From contig JAGQIY010001191.1 of the NCBI GenBank assembly GCA_020430865.1, positions 1 to 9,745 of the forward strand: a stretch of 9,745 bases of DNA, written 5' to 3'. A program made the translations under genes and the position numbers. Source of the DNA: Myxococcales bacterium (GTDB lineage: Bacteria > Myxococcota > Polyangia > Polyangiales > Polyangiaceae). Below, piece by piece: positions 1 to 7,175 of the stretch (position 1 is its first letter; each line of letters begins with the position of its first letter). The notes below the pieces were generated by a model, which was not told the origin of the DNA, made no database searches, and saw nothing but the letters and a program-made list of their open reading frames with translations.

Positions 1-1
1 G

Positions 2-1162
2 GACTTGACTGGGCAGCGCGAGCTCGAGCGACGCATGCGCGACGCACAGAAGCTCGAGAGCCTCGGCTTGATGGCTGGCGGCATTGCCCACGACTTCAAC
101 AATCTCCTGGTCTCGATCTTGGGCAACGCTCAGATCGCCATGGAAGAGGTCCGTCACCTGCCCGACGCGCTGGCCTCCCTGACGGACATCATGACCGCCA
201 CGCGGCGCGCAGCGGACCTGTGCCGGCAGCTGTTGGCCTACTCCGGCAAGGGCCGCTACCAGGACGAGCTGCTCAACGTCTCGGAGCTGGTGCGTGAGAT
301 CGCCCAGGTGCTGGACGTCAGCGTGGGCCGCGACGCGCTGGTCAAGCTCGAGCTCGCCGACGGGCTGCACACCGTGGGCGACGCCACGCAGCTCCGCCAG
401 GTGGTGATGAACCTGGTGCTGAACGCCGGCGAGGCGCTCGAAGGCAACCGTGGGCTGGTCAGCATCTCCACCACGCTGCGGGAGCTGGACGGCGAGGTGA
501 TCGCACGGAGCTCCAACCTCGCCGCGGCGCCAGGGCTGTATGTCTGTATCGAGGTGTCCGACACTGGATGTGGGATCCCCACGGAACACCGCGACAAGGT
601 CTTCGATCCGTTCTTCACCACCAAAGCGTCCGGGCATGGTCTGGGCCTCGCCGCAGTTCACGGCATCGTGCGGGCGCACCAGGGCACCATCACGCTCTAC
701 ACCGCGGAAGCGCGTGGCACGAGCATCAAGGTCTTCTTGCCGGCCGCCAAGGAGACGAGCGACAGCGTTCGGCGCAAACAGCCAACGTCTTCGCACACCA
801 TCCTGGTCGTTGACGATGAAGAGAGCGTCCGCAACACCTTGTCGAGGCTACTCGGGCGCGCCGGCTACCAGGTGGTGACGGCGGCGAATGGTGAGGAAGC
901 GCTGCTCTTGACCCGAGCGCGAGGTCAGGAGTTCGACGCGTTCCTGGTCGACGTTTCGATGCCTCAGATGAGCGGTCCCCAGGTATTCGCAGAAATCCGC
1001 AAGCTACTCCCGCAGGCCGTCGTCATCCTGATGAGCGGCTACAACCACGTCGATACGGTTCGCGAGGCGTTCAACAATGGGCTTGCTGGCTTCTTGCAGA
1101 AGCCCTTCCTGCTCGACAGCTTCACCGAGATCTTGGAAGTCGCGCGCGGCGAGCAGCGCTAG
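2..1162 (+). CDS. Hybrid histidine kinase with C-terminal receiver domain (5' partial)
   Basis: This is the C-terminal part of a hybrid two-component sensor kinase. The frame is open to the left edge and begins DLTGQRELERR, the usual linker between a PAS domain and a kinase core, so the TTG at 5-7 is almost certainly not the true start and sensor domains lie upstream. Numbering from that TTG: the H-box GGIAHDFNNLL carries the phospho-accepting His29. The HATPase domain has its N-box at about 131-144 (Asn136, Asn140), G1 motif DTGCGIP at 186-192, F-box DPFFTTK at 201-207 and G2 motif GHGLGLA at 210-216. A receiver domain covers about 264-380, with acidic residues Asp270/Asp271, acceptor Asp316 in LVDVSMP, conserved Ser344 and Lys366. 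All key residues of both modules are present, so autophosphorylation followed by internal transfer to Asp316 is expected. There is no output domain. The signal and downstream partner cannot be inferred; the next gene is on the opposite strand. Confidence 0.95.
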   Translation, partial: DLTGQRELERRMRDAQKLESLGLMAGGIAHDFNNLLVSILGNAQIAMEEVRHLPDALASLTDIMTATRRAADLCRQLLAYSGKGRYQDELLNVSELVREIAQVLDVSVGRDALVKLELADGLHTVGDATQLRQVVMNLVLNAGEALEGNRGLVSISTTLRELDGEVIARSSNLAAAPGLYVCIEVSDTGCGIPTEHRDKVFDPFFTTKASGHGLGLAAVHGIVRAHQGTITLYTAEARGTSIKVFLPAAKETSDSVRRKQPTSSHTILVVDDEESVRNTLSRLLGRAGYQVVTAANGEEALLLTRARGQEFDAFLVDVSMPQMSGPQVFAEIRKLLPQAVVILMSGYNHVDTVREAFNNGLAGFLQKPFLLDSFTEILEVARGEQR

Positions 1163-1195
1163 TTCCTCACCCCCCGAGATCGAGCAAGCGACCGC

Positions 1196-1534
1196 TCAGT
1201 GGTGAGTCGCGGTGAGCAGCAGCGACGGCGCCCAGACCTCGAAGTCCCCGGCTCCGTCGTCCTTCGACGCAAGGATGTGAGACACCCGGAGCAGCCCGCC
1301 GAGGCCCCACTCCGCCCCCGTCCAGACCTCGAAACCCGCCCCCAACCCGAACATCAGCCCAGCGATCGGGGTCGGGCTCAGCGTGCAGACGTGCCCACCA
1401 TGGTCGATGTTGCAGTGGCGCTCGTCTATGACGACGCCTCCGGAGGCAATTGCCCCCTGGAAATGCAAACCACGGCTTGGCCAGGGATACCAGTCGATGA
1501 ACGGACCCAGGCCTCCGATGGCTGGCTCGAAGCT
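1196..1534 (-). pseudogene. C-terminal remnant of an outer-membrane beta-barrel protein
   Basis: The minus strand encodes a beta-barrel-like tail ending at a TGA (1198-1196). It shows alternating aromatic/glycine strands: GGLGPFIDWYPWP, GLHFQGAIASGGV, GLMFGLGAGFEVW, WGLGGLLRVSHIL, and a terminal strand PSLLLTATHH. This matches the ending of small porin-like hypothetical proteins I associate with Myxococcota, in which an N-terminal signal peptide and several further strands come first. Here the recognisable part begins near 1534. The frame stays open upstream to a TAA at 1708-1706 inside the permease gene, but contains no ATG or GTG before the barrel segment; the only usual start is TTG at 1468-1466, in mid-barrel, with no signal peptide. 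Residues coded by 1535-1668 are Arg/Gly/Ser/Pro-rich and do not look like the missing part. The simplest reading is a gene that lost its 5' half. A short functional protein from TTG 1468 (90 residues) is less likely. Confidence 0.5.
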
Positions 1535-1668
1535 CTGGCGCTCCGAAGACTGACCTCGGGCGCCGCAGGCCCGACCACGGCTCGCGCCGCCGGCTTCCTG
1601 CTGCTCGGGTACGCCTCGGCCTGCTCGGAGAGCTGGCCTCTTCGCGTTCGTGGGTCGGGGGGGTAGCG

Positions 1669-3600
1669 TCAGACGATCAGGCGCACTCCGCCCAGATCCG
1701 CGAGGTTATGTGGGAAGCGATCACCGGGGCAGCCGATGAACATGTAGTTCTTGGGCACGTTCAGGTACCCGGAGAGGCGCTCGATCAGGTCGGGGCCGAA
1801 CTTGCCTTGGATGGCGATGAAGTCGATGCGGATCTCCGGATAGATCTCGTCCAGGGCCTTCAGTTGCTCCGCGAGACGCGGCGGGATCTGCGCCTGATCT
1901 TGGTAGACATGCACCACCTTGAGGTTGTTCGTGTGTTCGTTGTCGAGCACGTACTCGATGGCGCGACGAAGATTCGCGGGTCCGTCTCCCCGGGTGAAGA
2001 AGACCATGGCCTGACTGTTGATGGTCTGGATGTTCCGCGTCGTCCAGCGCGCGATGCGGTCGTTCATCCGCTGCACCTGCGCGTGGAACGCCTCTCCGAT
2101 GTAGAGGAACACGCGCAGGATCCGCACTCGCAGGAACATGATGCCCACGATCACGAAAGCGACGGAGAAGTAGGCCGCGAAGATCAGGGCCTGCCGAGGG
2201 GACTTGATGAGGTTTCCCGCCAGCCCGATGGCGACGGCGGACGCGGCGATCACCACCGTCGGCCAGCTCGCCCGCACCACCCGGGGTAGACGACCGCGCT
2301 TGATGGCCAGCAGTCGGTTGCCCAGCGCAAACAGCAACATCACGCCCAGGAACGAGATGGTGTAGACGCCCGCCAGGGTCCCCACGTCACCCTGGGTGAT
2401 GAAGAGGATCGAGCAGCACAGCAGGAAGAACGAGAGGATGATCCAGTGCGGCGTGCGGAAACGCTTGTTCTCGATCAACAACCCCTGAGGCAGGCAGCGG
2501 TCGAGAGCCATGCGCCGCACCAGACCCGTGACACCGACGTAGCTCGTCAGCACCGCACCGCTCAGCACCAGCACCGCGTCGATGCTGACCCAGGTCGCGA
2601 GCCATTTGCCGACGGAGCGCGTGCCCATCTCGCTGAGCAGCGCCGTATCGTACTGACCGAAGGAGTCGGTCGGCAGCATCGAGAGCGCGAGCAGACAGAT
2701 CAGCGGGTTGAAGACGAACACGGCGATCCACATGTTCCGCAACGTCTTCACGAACACGCCGGGCTCCTGCTCCTCGATGAAGTTCGCAGAGCTCTCGAAG
2801 CCACTGATCCCGAGCATTCCAGCGGCGAACCCGAAGAACAACGCCTTGGCGACACCCTGGGGCGGCGGGTGCTTCCAGTTCTCGATCAGCTGACTGAAGC
2901 CGTCGACGTAGGCGTAGCGGGCAGCAGCGACGGTCAGGAAGATCAGGGTGCCAATGTGAAGCACGAAGATCACCAGCGCCACCACGGCGCTCTCGGTGAT
3001 GCCGATGATGTTCAGCAAGGCGAAGATCGCTAGCAACACCACCGTCGCGATCATGATCGGCACACCGTGAAAGACGTGATGGGCGTAGTGCACGGCCTCG
3101 TTGGCGCTGATCACCGCCGTCGCCACGTAGGAGAGCAACGTGAGGCACGCCGCGACGCTCGCCTTGCCCTTGCTCGTGGTGTTGAGCAAGACGTTGTAGG
3201 CTCCACCGTTCAGCGGAAGCGCGGAGCCCACCTCGGCGTAGATCCGCCGAAACAGGTAGAGCACCACCCCCACCGTGGCGAGCGCGATGGGCGCGTAGAC
3301 ACCCGCCGCGAGGGTGCACAGCGCCGCGACGTACAGCACGCTCGACGTGATGTCGTTTCCGCAGATGGCGGTGGCGCGCCACTGACCTAGCTTGTGGCCC
3401 ACGTGGTGCTGCGCGTAGCCCACCGACGGGATCGCGGCCTCGAGATCGGTGATGTTCGTGGCGTTTCCCCAGCCAGCGAACACCCACGGGGGAGCGGAGG
3501 CGTCGGGGCCGCTGGCCTTGGGTGCTTCGGCGGTTTCGGGAGGTGTCGGGGAAGACGGACTCGCGCCGCTTGGGCCAGAGTCGGGTTGCTCGTCAGCCAT
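1669..3600 (-). CDS. APC-superfamily permease with C-terminal cytosolic domain
   Basis: This 643-residue protein resembles amino acid/polyamine/organocation (APC) transporters of the AA_permease_2 type, which move amino acids or related solutes by symport or exchange; the substrate cannot be read here. Residues 1-40 are a Pro/Ser/Ala-rich, probably disordered cytosolic tail. About 12 hydrophobic segments follow, at roughly 78-98, 102-117, 147-167, 181-200, 203-227, 250-268, 289-309, 333-357, 385-403, 408-430, 446-462 and 470-490. The first contains GNDITSSVLY, the unwound-helix region of the APC fold, and the sixth contains GMLGISGFESSANFIEE, a well-conserved APC signature. Residues 491-643 are a soluble alpha/beta domain, somewhat like universal stress protein (UspA) domains found on other APC carriers, and end GGVRLIV. 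ATG at 3600 fits the family length, but no clear Shine-Dalgarno precedes it. The gene lies 119 nt downstream of the lipoprotein operon on the same strand. Confidence 0.9.
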   Translation of the reverse strand: MADEQPDSGPSGASPSSPTPPETAEAPKASGPDASAPPWVFAGWGNATNITDLEAAIPSVGYAQHHVGHKLGQWRATAICGNDITSSVLYVAALCTLAAGVYAPIALATVGVVLYLFRRIYAEVGSALPLNGGAYNVLLNTTSKGKASVAACLTLLSYVATAVISANEAVHYAHHVFHGVPIMIATVVLLAIFALLNIIGITESAVVALVIFVLHIGTLIFLTVAAARYAYVDGFSQLIENWKHPPPQGVAKALFFGFAAGMLGISGFESSANFIEEQEPGVFVKTLRNMWIAVFVFNPLICLLALSMLPTDSFGQYDTALLSEMGTRSVGKWLATWVSIDAVLVLSGAVLTSYVGVTGLVRRMALDRCLPQGLLIENKRFRTPHWIILSFFLLCCSILFITQGDVGTLAGVYTISFLGVMLLFALGNRLLAIKRGRLPRVVRASWPTVVIAASAVAIGLAGNLIKSPRQALIFAAYFSVAFVIVGIMFLRVRILRVFLYIGEAFHAQVQRMNDRIARWTTRNIQTINSQAMVFFTRGDGPANLRRAIEYVLDNEHTNNLKVVHVYQDQAQIPPRLAEQLKALDEIYPEIRIDFIAIQGKFGPDLIERLSGYLNVPKNYMFIGCPGDRFPHNLADLGGVRLIV

Positions 3601-3719
3601 ACCGGGGCAACACCCTAGCGACCGCCGCTGCGACTAGCCACCCCCGAATTTGCGCGGCTCCGGGCCGCTTGCCGGCAAAACCCGCGCCGATCACGGCGGA
3701 AACGACCCAAACCGTGCGG
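3601..3719 (-). other. 119-nt gap between DUF3750-like lipoprotein and permease
   Basis: This spacer separates two minus-strand genes. It contains one short hairpin, GCGGC / CCGGA / GCCGC on the minus strand (plus 3654-3668), with no following T-tract, so I do not call a terminator. The gap is large enough for a promoter for the permease, but I found no convincing -35/-10 pair. Whether the permease belongs to the upstream operon is therefore open. Confidence 0.4.
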
Positions 3720-4442
3720 CTAGCGGTCGTCGAACCCGAATCGACCGGGTCCGACGGGGAGGATCAGCGCCGGAGGCCAGAGGTCGATCCCCCAGGCCAT
3801 CTGAAACAGATGAACCTCCACGCCCTCGGTGAGTCCCGCCTTCACCCCCAAGATCGCGGTCTCGATCTGAATCCCCGTCCCGCCGCTGGTCGTCGACGCA
3901 CCGAAGATCAAGCCACGATAGTCCTTGCCGATGGCGACAGCCGGAAGATCGGCGTGCAGACCACACTCTCGCAACATGTAGTCCACGAAGGTGTTGCTGT
4001 TCGGCCCTGGCCAGGCCCGATACGAGTGACGGTAAGGGTAGCTCGGAGCTTCGCGCTTCAGACACAGGATTGCTTCCGTGGCTTCGTTTCCGTGCCAGCT
4101 CCCGTGAAGCCGCACGTCCCCCCCACCGGCGGCGTAGTCTTCGAGGGGATCCATGCGATGCCAGCGCACCACCCCCAGCGGGGGAACGGGCCTGGACGAC
4201 GCCACCTCGTAGCGCTCCCAGTCGCCACCGAGTGCGCGATACGCGAGCCACGGATGACGCGCCACGGCGCTCACGGGCTCCGGCAGCGCGGCGCTCAGCA
4301 AGAGGACGTGGGCGTCAGCGTCCTGGGGTACCTCGACGGGTCGCTGCCCGGCCACGCAACCGCTGGTCAGCACACTGGCGCCCAAGGCGAAGCCAGCGCT
4401 CACGCGCCACACCTCCCCCCCGAACCTGGAGATCGAAGCCAC
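3720..4442 (-). CDS. Lipoprotein with DUF3750-like domain
   Basis: This is a 240-residue predicted lipoprotein. The N-terminal hydrophobic stretch ends in the lipobox LTSGC, giving lipidated Cys29 after signal peptidase II cleavage. The rest resembles the uncharacterised DUF3750 family: strand VLLLSA (46-51), HPWLAYRA followed by WERYEV (63-80), LHGSWHGNEA (112-121), the signature YPYRHSYRAWPGPNSNTF (135-152), and AIGKDYRGLIFG (170-181). The function is unknown. The GTG at 4442-4440 shares one base with the TAG of the upstream gene (TAGTG), implying translational coupling. In-frame GTG codons at residues 11 and 14 give shorter signal peptides; residue 14 has GGAGG with 8-nt spacing, while residue 11 keeps an Arg in the n-region. 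The true start may thus be 30-39 nt downstream without changing the mature protein. Domain assignment is from memory of the motif; lipoprotein status is strong. Confidence 0.8.
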   Translation of the reverse strand: MASISRFGGEVWRVSAGFALGASVLTSGCVAGQRPVEVPQDADAHVLLLSAALPEPVSAVARHPWLAYRALGGDWERYEVASSRPVPPLGVVRWHRMDPLEDYAAGGGDVRLHGSWHGNEATEAILCLKREAPSYPYRHSYRAWPGPNSNTFVDYMLRECGLHADLPAVAIGKDYRGLIFGASTTSGGTGIQIETAILGVKAGLTEGVEVHLFQMAWGIDLWPPALILPVGPGRFGFDDR

Positions 4443-5119
4443 TAGAAACCTCCCCCGAACGTGTTCAAGCCGTGCCCGAGCAGCAGACCCGCGCCTCGCG
4501 CACCGCCGCGCTCGAGGTACAGAGCGCCGACGAACAGCCCCGCGCCGGCATGCCCCTGCCAGTCGCTGCTCAGCTCACCAAACCGCACGGCAATGCCGGA
4601 GCTGAACTCATCCACGAACCCGAGGCTGGGCGCGCCGTCACGCCGCGCGGAGTTGCCCTCCCCGCTGGCGGCGACCCACAGCGAGCCGACCAGGGCGTTC
4701 CCCAGGGCGAGCTCCGAGCGCAGCTCCACCAGACCCGACGCTGATGGCGGGACACGGGCCGTCACGCCGCTCAGCCTGCCGCCTCCGAACACGCCGATCA
4801 ACCCGGAGTCCCCCAGGTCGAAGCCGAGCCCGAGCGGCAGCAGGTGGACATCGTAGAGGAAGCCCAGGGGGCTCGCGACGCCGAACTGGTAGCCCACTCC
4901 AGCCAAGTAGGCCAGCGGCACACCTTCGGGCGCCAGCAGCCCTCGCACCTCGGTGCCGACGCTGAGCTGCTGTCGAGCATCGAAGCGGGGCGCCCCGTCG
5001 AAGGCTGCCACGCGGGCATCGACGTGCGCGACCAGCGCCGTGCTCGTTTCCGCGCGGCTTTCAGCAGCCGCGAATTGCCAAGCCAGAGCGAGCGCGAGCG
5101 CAACCGAGCGACGCTTCAC
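4442..5119 (-). CDS. Secreted beta-barrel-like outer-membrane protein
   Basis: This 225-residue protein has a clear signal peptide: MKRR n-region, hydrophobic core VALALALAWQFAAA, and probable cleavage after SRA near residue 23. The mature part consists of alternating Gly/aromatic/hydrophobic strands, e.g. LAYLAGVGYQFGV, GLGFDLGDSGLIGVFGG, GNALVGSLWVAASGEG, HAGAGLFVGALYLERG. It ends GHGLNTFGGGF with a terminal Phe, the usual BAM recognition feature of outer-membrane barrels. I do not recognise a named family; localisation is inference from composition. The GTG at 5119 overlaps the TGA of the hydrolase gene by 4 nt (GTGA), and AGAAGG lies 4 nt upstream. Much longer readings of this frame, out to about 5962, run antisense-free but out of frame through the hydrolase gene and have an Arg/Ser/Pro-rich shadow composition, so the GTG was chosen. 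Stop TAG is at 4444-4442, shared by one base with the next start. Confidence 0.8.
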   Translation of the reverse strand: MKRRSVALALALAWQFAAAESRAETSTALVAHVDARVAAFDGAPRFDARQQLSVGTEVRGLLAPEGVPLAYLAGVGYQFGVASPLGFLYDVHLLPLGLGFDLGDSGLIGVFGGGRLSGVTARVPPSASGLVELRSELALGNALVGSLWVAASGEGNSARRDGAPSLGFVDEFSSGIAVRFGELSSDWQGHAGAGLFVGALYLERGGARGAGLLLGHGLNTFGGGF

Positions 5120-6450
5120 GGCGCCTTCTGCGCTCGCTCGAGCGCTCGCAGATCCCCCGCTGTGGGTGCCTCGCCGAGCCAGGCAAGCAGCTGGGCGTAG
5201 ACGCGAGGTTCGTTCACCAGCCCGAGGTGGGTGACACCGCCGAGCACCAGTCGATCTCCCGTTTCGAGGCCAATCGCCTTGCTCGGATGTTCGCCTTCGG
5301 CGCTGCCCCGGCGCACCAGGAGGTCGCCCAGCACTCGACCTACCGGATGGTCCGGGTCCTGACTCACGCTGGCGGCGACGAAGTGATGCTTCACGTGGGG
5401 GAGAGGGAGCACCGGACGCCGTCGGTCGTCGAGCAACGCGTCCACCGAGGCGCCTCCCCAGTCGTCGTCGAGCAGGGCGCCGTACCTCAGATCCTTGATG
5501 CCCGCGCTGCGAGCGTTGATCACCTTCCCCGGAAGCTGAGTGCCCGGCGTGTCGAAGGCGAGGAGCACGTTGGTGAGCAGGTTGCCCGCCTTCTCCAGCG
5601 GGGCGCCGTGATGCGGAGAGCCGATGCAGAACACTTGGCGCAGCCGGTCCGGCCACTCGAGGCCGAGCTCCGTCGCGTAATGCGCCGCGCTGCGACTGAC
5701 CAGACCACCCATGCTGTGTCCGATCAACACCAGCTGGTCGACGGGCCTTGGGTAGGCGCGAAGCAACTCCTCGAGCAGCTGAGCCAGCGCGCGGCCGTTC
5801 GTCGCGATACGGCGCCCCGAGTTGTAGCGCACATAGAGCACGCTGAAGCCGTGTTCGGCTTCGAGCAGACTGCCGTAGTTCACCTCGGGATCGCCCCACA
5901 CCTCTTCGGCGTAGTCGCTCCAGGACCACTCGGTGCACGCGAGGCCATGCACGAAGACGCACAGCTTGCCGCTGGCGTCCGGCAACGCTTCGCGCAGCGC
6001 ATTAGTTTCCGCGCGGATTTCTTCGCCAGCACGACGTAGGCTCATGGGAGTGCTGAGCCCGTTCTCGCGCGATTCGAGGAAGTCACCGACCACGCCATTC
6101 AGCACGCCCAGCGCCGCGTCCCGTGTCCAGGCCGCTCCGCCGACCGCGCTCGAGCTCATCGGTGTCGAGACTTCCGGCTTCGCGTCATCCGCGGCCTGGC
6201 GCGCCACGTTCAGACCCACATCGAGCAAGCGCCCGGCCAGCTGCGTGCCCAGGCGCACCCCATCGTACGCGACACCAGAGCTGACCCGCTCGAGGCTCTC
6301 CACCAGCTCCGCCGACTCACGCAGCGGCTCGACCCACTTGGCGTAGCCGAAGACCCGCTGAGTCACCGACTGGTGCGTCTCCTGCACCAGATCGGTGGTC
6401 TTCAAGGTTGCGTCGACCAGCAGATCCTTGAGCGCGAGCCAGCGGCGCAT
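5116..6450 (-). CDS. PGAP1-like alpha/beta hydrolase (lipase/esterase family)
   Basis: This 444-residue serine hydrolase belongs to a widespread, biochemically little-studied alpha/beta-hydrolase family related to PGAP1-type lipases/esterases. The helical N-terminal region (about 10-85, DATLKTTDLVQETHQSV onward) and the LGVLNGVVGDFLE segment near 114-126 are family features. The core starts at CVFVHGLACTEWSW (164-177), which includes the oxyanion-hole HG. The nucleophile elbow GHSMGG (244-249) gives Ser246; GSPHHGAPLEKAGN (277-290) is a typical lipase strand-loop. GRVLGDLLVRRGSA (371-384) supplies probable catalytic Asp376, and GGVTHLGLVNEPRVY (404-418) supplies His408. All three triad positions are thus present. 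No signal peptide or transmembrane segment is visible, unlike its exported neighbours. ATG at 6450 lies 1 nt after the TGA of the preceding lipoprotein gene, with no good Shine-Dalgarno, so translation probably depends on coupling. The substrate is unknown; an ester or lipid is expected. Confidence 0.92.
   Translation of the reverse strand: MRRWLALKDLLVDATLKTTDLVQETHQSVTQRVFGYAKWVEPLRESAELVESLERVSSGVAYDGVRLGTQLAGRLLDVGLNVARQAADDAKPEVSTPMSSSAVGGAAWTRDAALGVLNGVVGDFLESRENGLSTPMSLRRAGEEIRAETNALREALPDASGKLCVFVHGLACTEWSWSDYAEEVWGDPEVNYGSLLEAEHGFSVLYVRYNSGRRIATNGRALAQLLEELLRAYPRPVDQLVLIGHSMGGLVSRSAAHYATELGLEWPDRLRQVFCIGSPHHGAPLEKAGNLLTNVLLAFDTPGTQLPGKVINARSAGIKDLRYGALLDDDWGGASVDALLDDRRRPVLPLPHVKHHFVAASVSQDPDHPVGRVLGDLLVRRGSAEGEHPSKAIGLETGDRLVLGGVTHLGLVNEPRVYAQLLAWLGEAPTAGDLRALERAQKAP
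5124..5129 (-). promoter_or_regulatory. Shine-Dalgarno of the beta-barrel gene inside the hydrolase 3' end
   Basis: AGAAGG on the minus strand lies 4 nt upstream of the GTG at 5119, within the last codons of the hydrolase gene. It supports the GTG as start and suggests that re-initiation after the GTGA overlap is assisted by ribosome binding. Confidence 0.5.
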
Positions 6451-6451
6451 G

Positions 6452-7036
6452 TCACATGCCGGTGCGTGTCTTCAGTGTTGGGCCGTCGGTTCCCTTCGGC
6501 CACTCGACGTTGATGGCCTTCTTGGGTCCACCGGAGCTGTAGCTGATCAGCGCCGAGACGTTGATGTCCTCGCGCAACGGCAGGATCACGATGCCCTCGA
6601 GCCCCTTCATCGCGGTCTTCATCTCGGGGGTCTTGCCCGAGACGATCTCGGCCTTCTCGGGCTTGAACTTCGGCTTCTTTGGGTCGTCGCCGCCGAACGC
6701 CTTGCACTTGACGCGAAGCCACTCCCTCACGACTCGGACTTCACAGGCAGTGGGACCGACGTTGCCCGGAACGCTCTCCAGATCCTTCACGGCGTCCCAC
6801 TGACCATCACTCGGCTCGTCCGATTTTTCCGTGGGGATCCCCAGGATGGTATCGCTGTCCATGCGAGGGCCCTTGGGCTGCTCCGCCTCTTCTTCCTTGG
6901 CGACGGCGCTGGGCGCAGCCTCGGGCTTGGGAGCCTCGGCGCTCGCGGTTGCAGCAGCCTTCTCCTGCTTGGGTTTGTCCTCGTCGCACCCCGCACTCAG
7001 GGCGCCTAGCAGCGCCAACGCCAGCCATCGCTTCAT
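6452..7036 (-). CDS. Small lipoprotein with charged linker, first gene of the operon
   Basis: This 194-residue predicted lipoprotein starts MKRWLALALLGALSAGC: basic n-region, hydrophobic core and lipobox LSAGC, with lipidated Cys17. Asp-Glu-Asp directly follows the Cys. Residues 20-57 are a Lys/Glu/Ala/Pro-rich flexible tether. The globular part (about 75-190) contains CEVRVVREWLRVKC (98-111), whose two Cys could form a disulfide, then an acidic/basic segment, then VILPLREDINVSALISYSSG (150-169) and a final strand AINVEWPKG (174-182). I associate this last pattern with a recurring group of Myxococcota lipoproteins of unknown role. The ATG at 7036 is chosen because it yields a clean lipoprotein signal and is preceded by GGAGGA at 8-nt spacing; a longer frame reaching 7351 adds only Arg-rich non-protein-like sequence. 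It is the promoter-proximal gene of the coupled cassette. Confidence 0.9.
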   Translation of the reverse strand: MKRWLALALLGALSAGCDEDKPKQEKAAATASAEAPKPEAAPSAVAKEEEAEQPKGPRMDSDTILGIPTEKSDEPSDGQWDAVKDLESVPGNVGPTACEVRVVREWLRVKCKAFGGDDPKKPKFKPEKAEIVSGKTPEMKTAMKGLEGIVILPLREDINVSALISYSSGGPKKAINVEWPKGTDGPTLKTRTGM

Positions 7037-7044
7037 CTCTGTCG

Positions 7045-7050
7045 TCCTCC
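7045..7050 (-). promoter_or_regulatory. Shine-Dalgarno of the small lipoprotein gene
   Basis: GGAGGA on the minus strand sits 8 nt upstream of the ATG at 7036. It is the only strong, well-spaced ribosome binding site in the minus-strand cassette and decides the start of its first gene. Confidence 0.75.
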
Positions 7051-7111
7051 AGAACAGGCGCCCGCGGACACCCAACCAAACCACGCGACGAGTCACTCCC
7101 GCCGCGCGACC

Positions 7112-7140
7112 ACGATAGTCGAGTGAGCGAAGTGCACCAA
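7112..7140 (-). promoter_or_regulatory. Candidate sigma70-type promoter for the lipoprotein/hydrolase operon
   Basis: On the minus strand, TTGGTG (plus 7135-7140) and TATCGT (plus 7112-7117) are separated by exactly 17 nt. This would start transcription near 7105 and give an untranslated leader of about 70 nt before the ATG at 7036. Each hexamer matches the consensus only partly (3/6 and 4/6), so chance is a real possibility at this GC content. Confidence 0.3.
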
Positions 7141-7175
7141 GCGGAGAGCCAGACGCCTGACGCTCGGCCCATGCG

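Noticed and set aside
1199..1666. 155-residue plus-strand open frame
   Set aside because: It has Arg/Pro/Gln-rich composition without domain features and is antisense to the barrel-like sequence on the minus strand, which has much better protein character.
2387..3487. 366-residue minus-strand frame within the permease gene
   Set aside because: Same strand but different frame from a clear 12-helix transporter; composition is almost entirely Arg/Ala/His/Gly, a frame-shadow pattern.
3654..3668. Hairpin downstream of the DUF3750-type gene as a terminator
   Set aside because: The stem is only 5 bp and no T-tract follows, so it is not distinguishable from chance in GC-rich sequence.
3522..4445. 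307-residue plus-strand frame opposite the DUF3750-type gene, and related frame 4070-4744
   Set aside because: Antisense to genes with strong signal peptides and motifs; low-complexity, His/Arg/Pro-rich composition typical of high-GC shadows.
5120..5962. Long N-terminal extension of the beta-barrel frame to about 506 residues
   Set aside because: It runs out of frame through the hydrolase gene, with Arg/Ser/Pro/Gly-rich shadow composition. The GTG at 5119 gives an immediate signal peptide and a Shine-Dalgarno.
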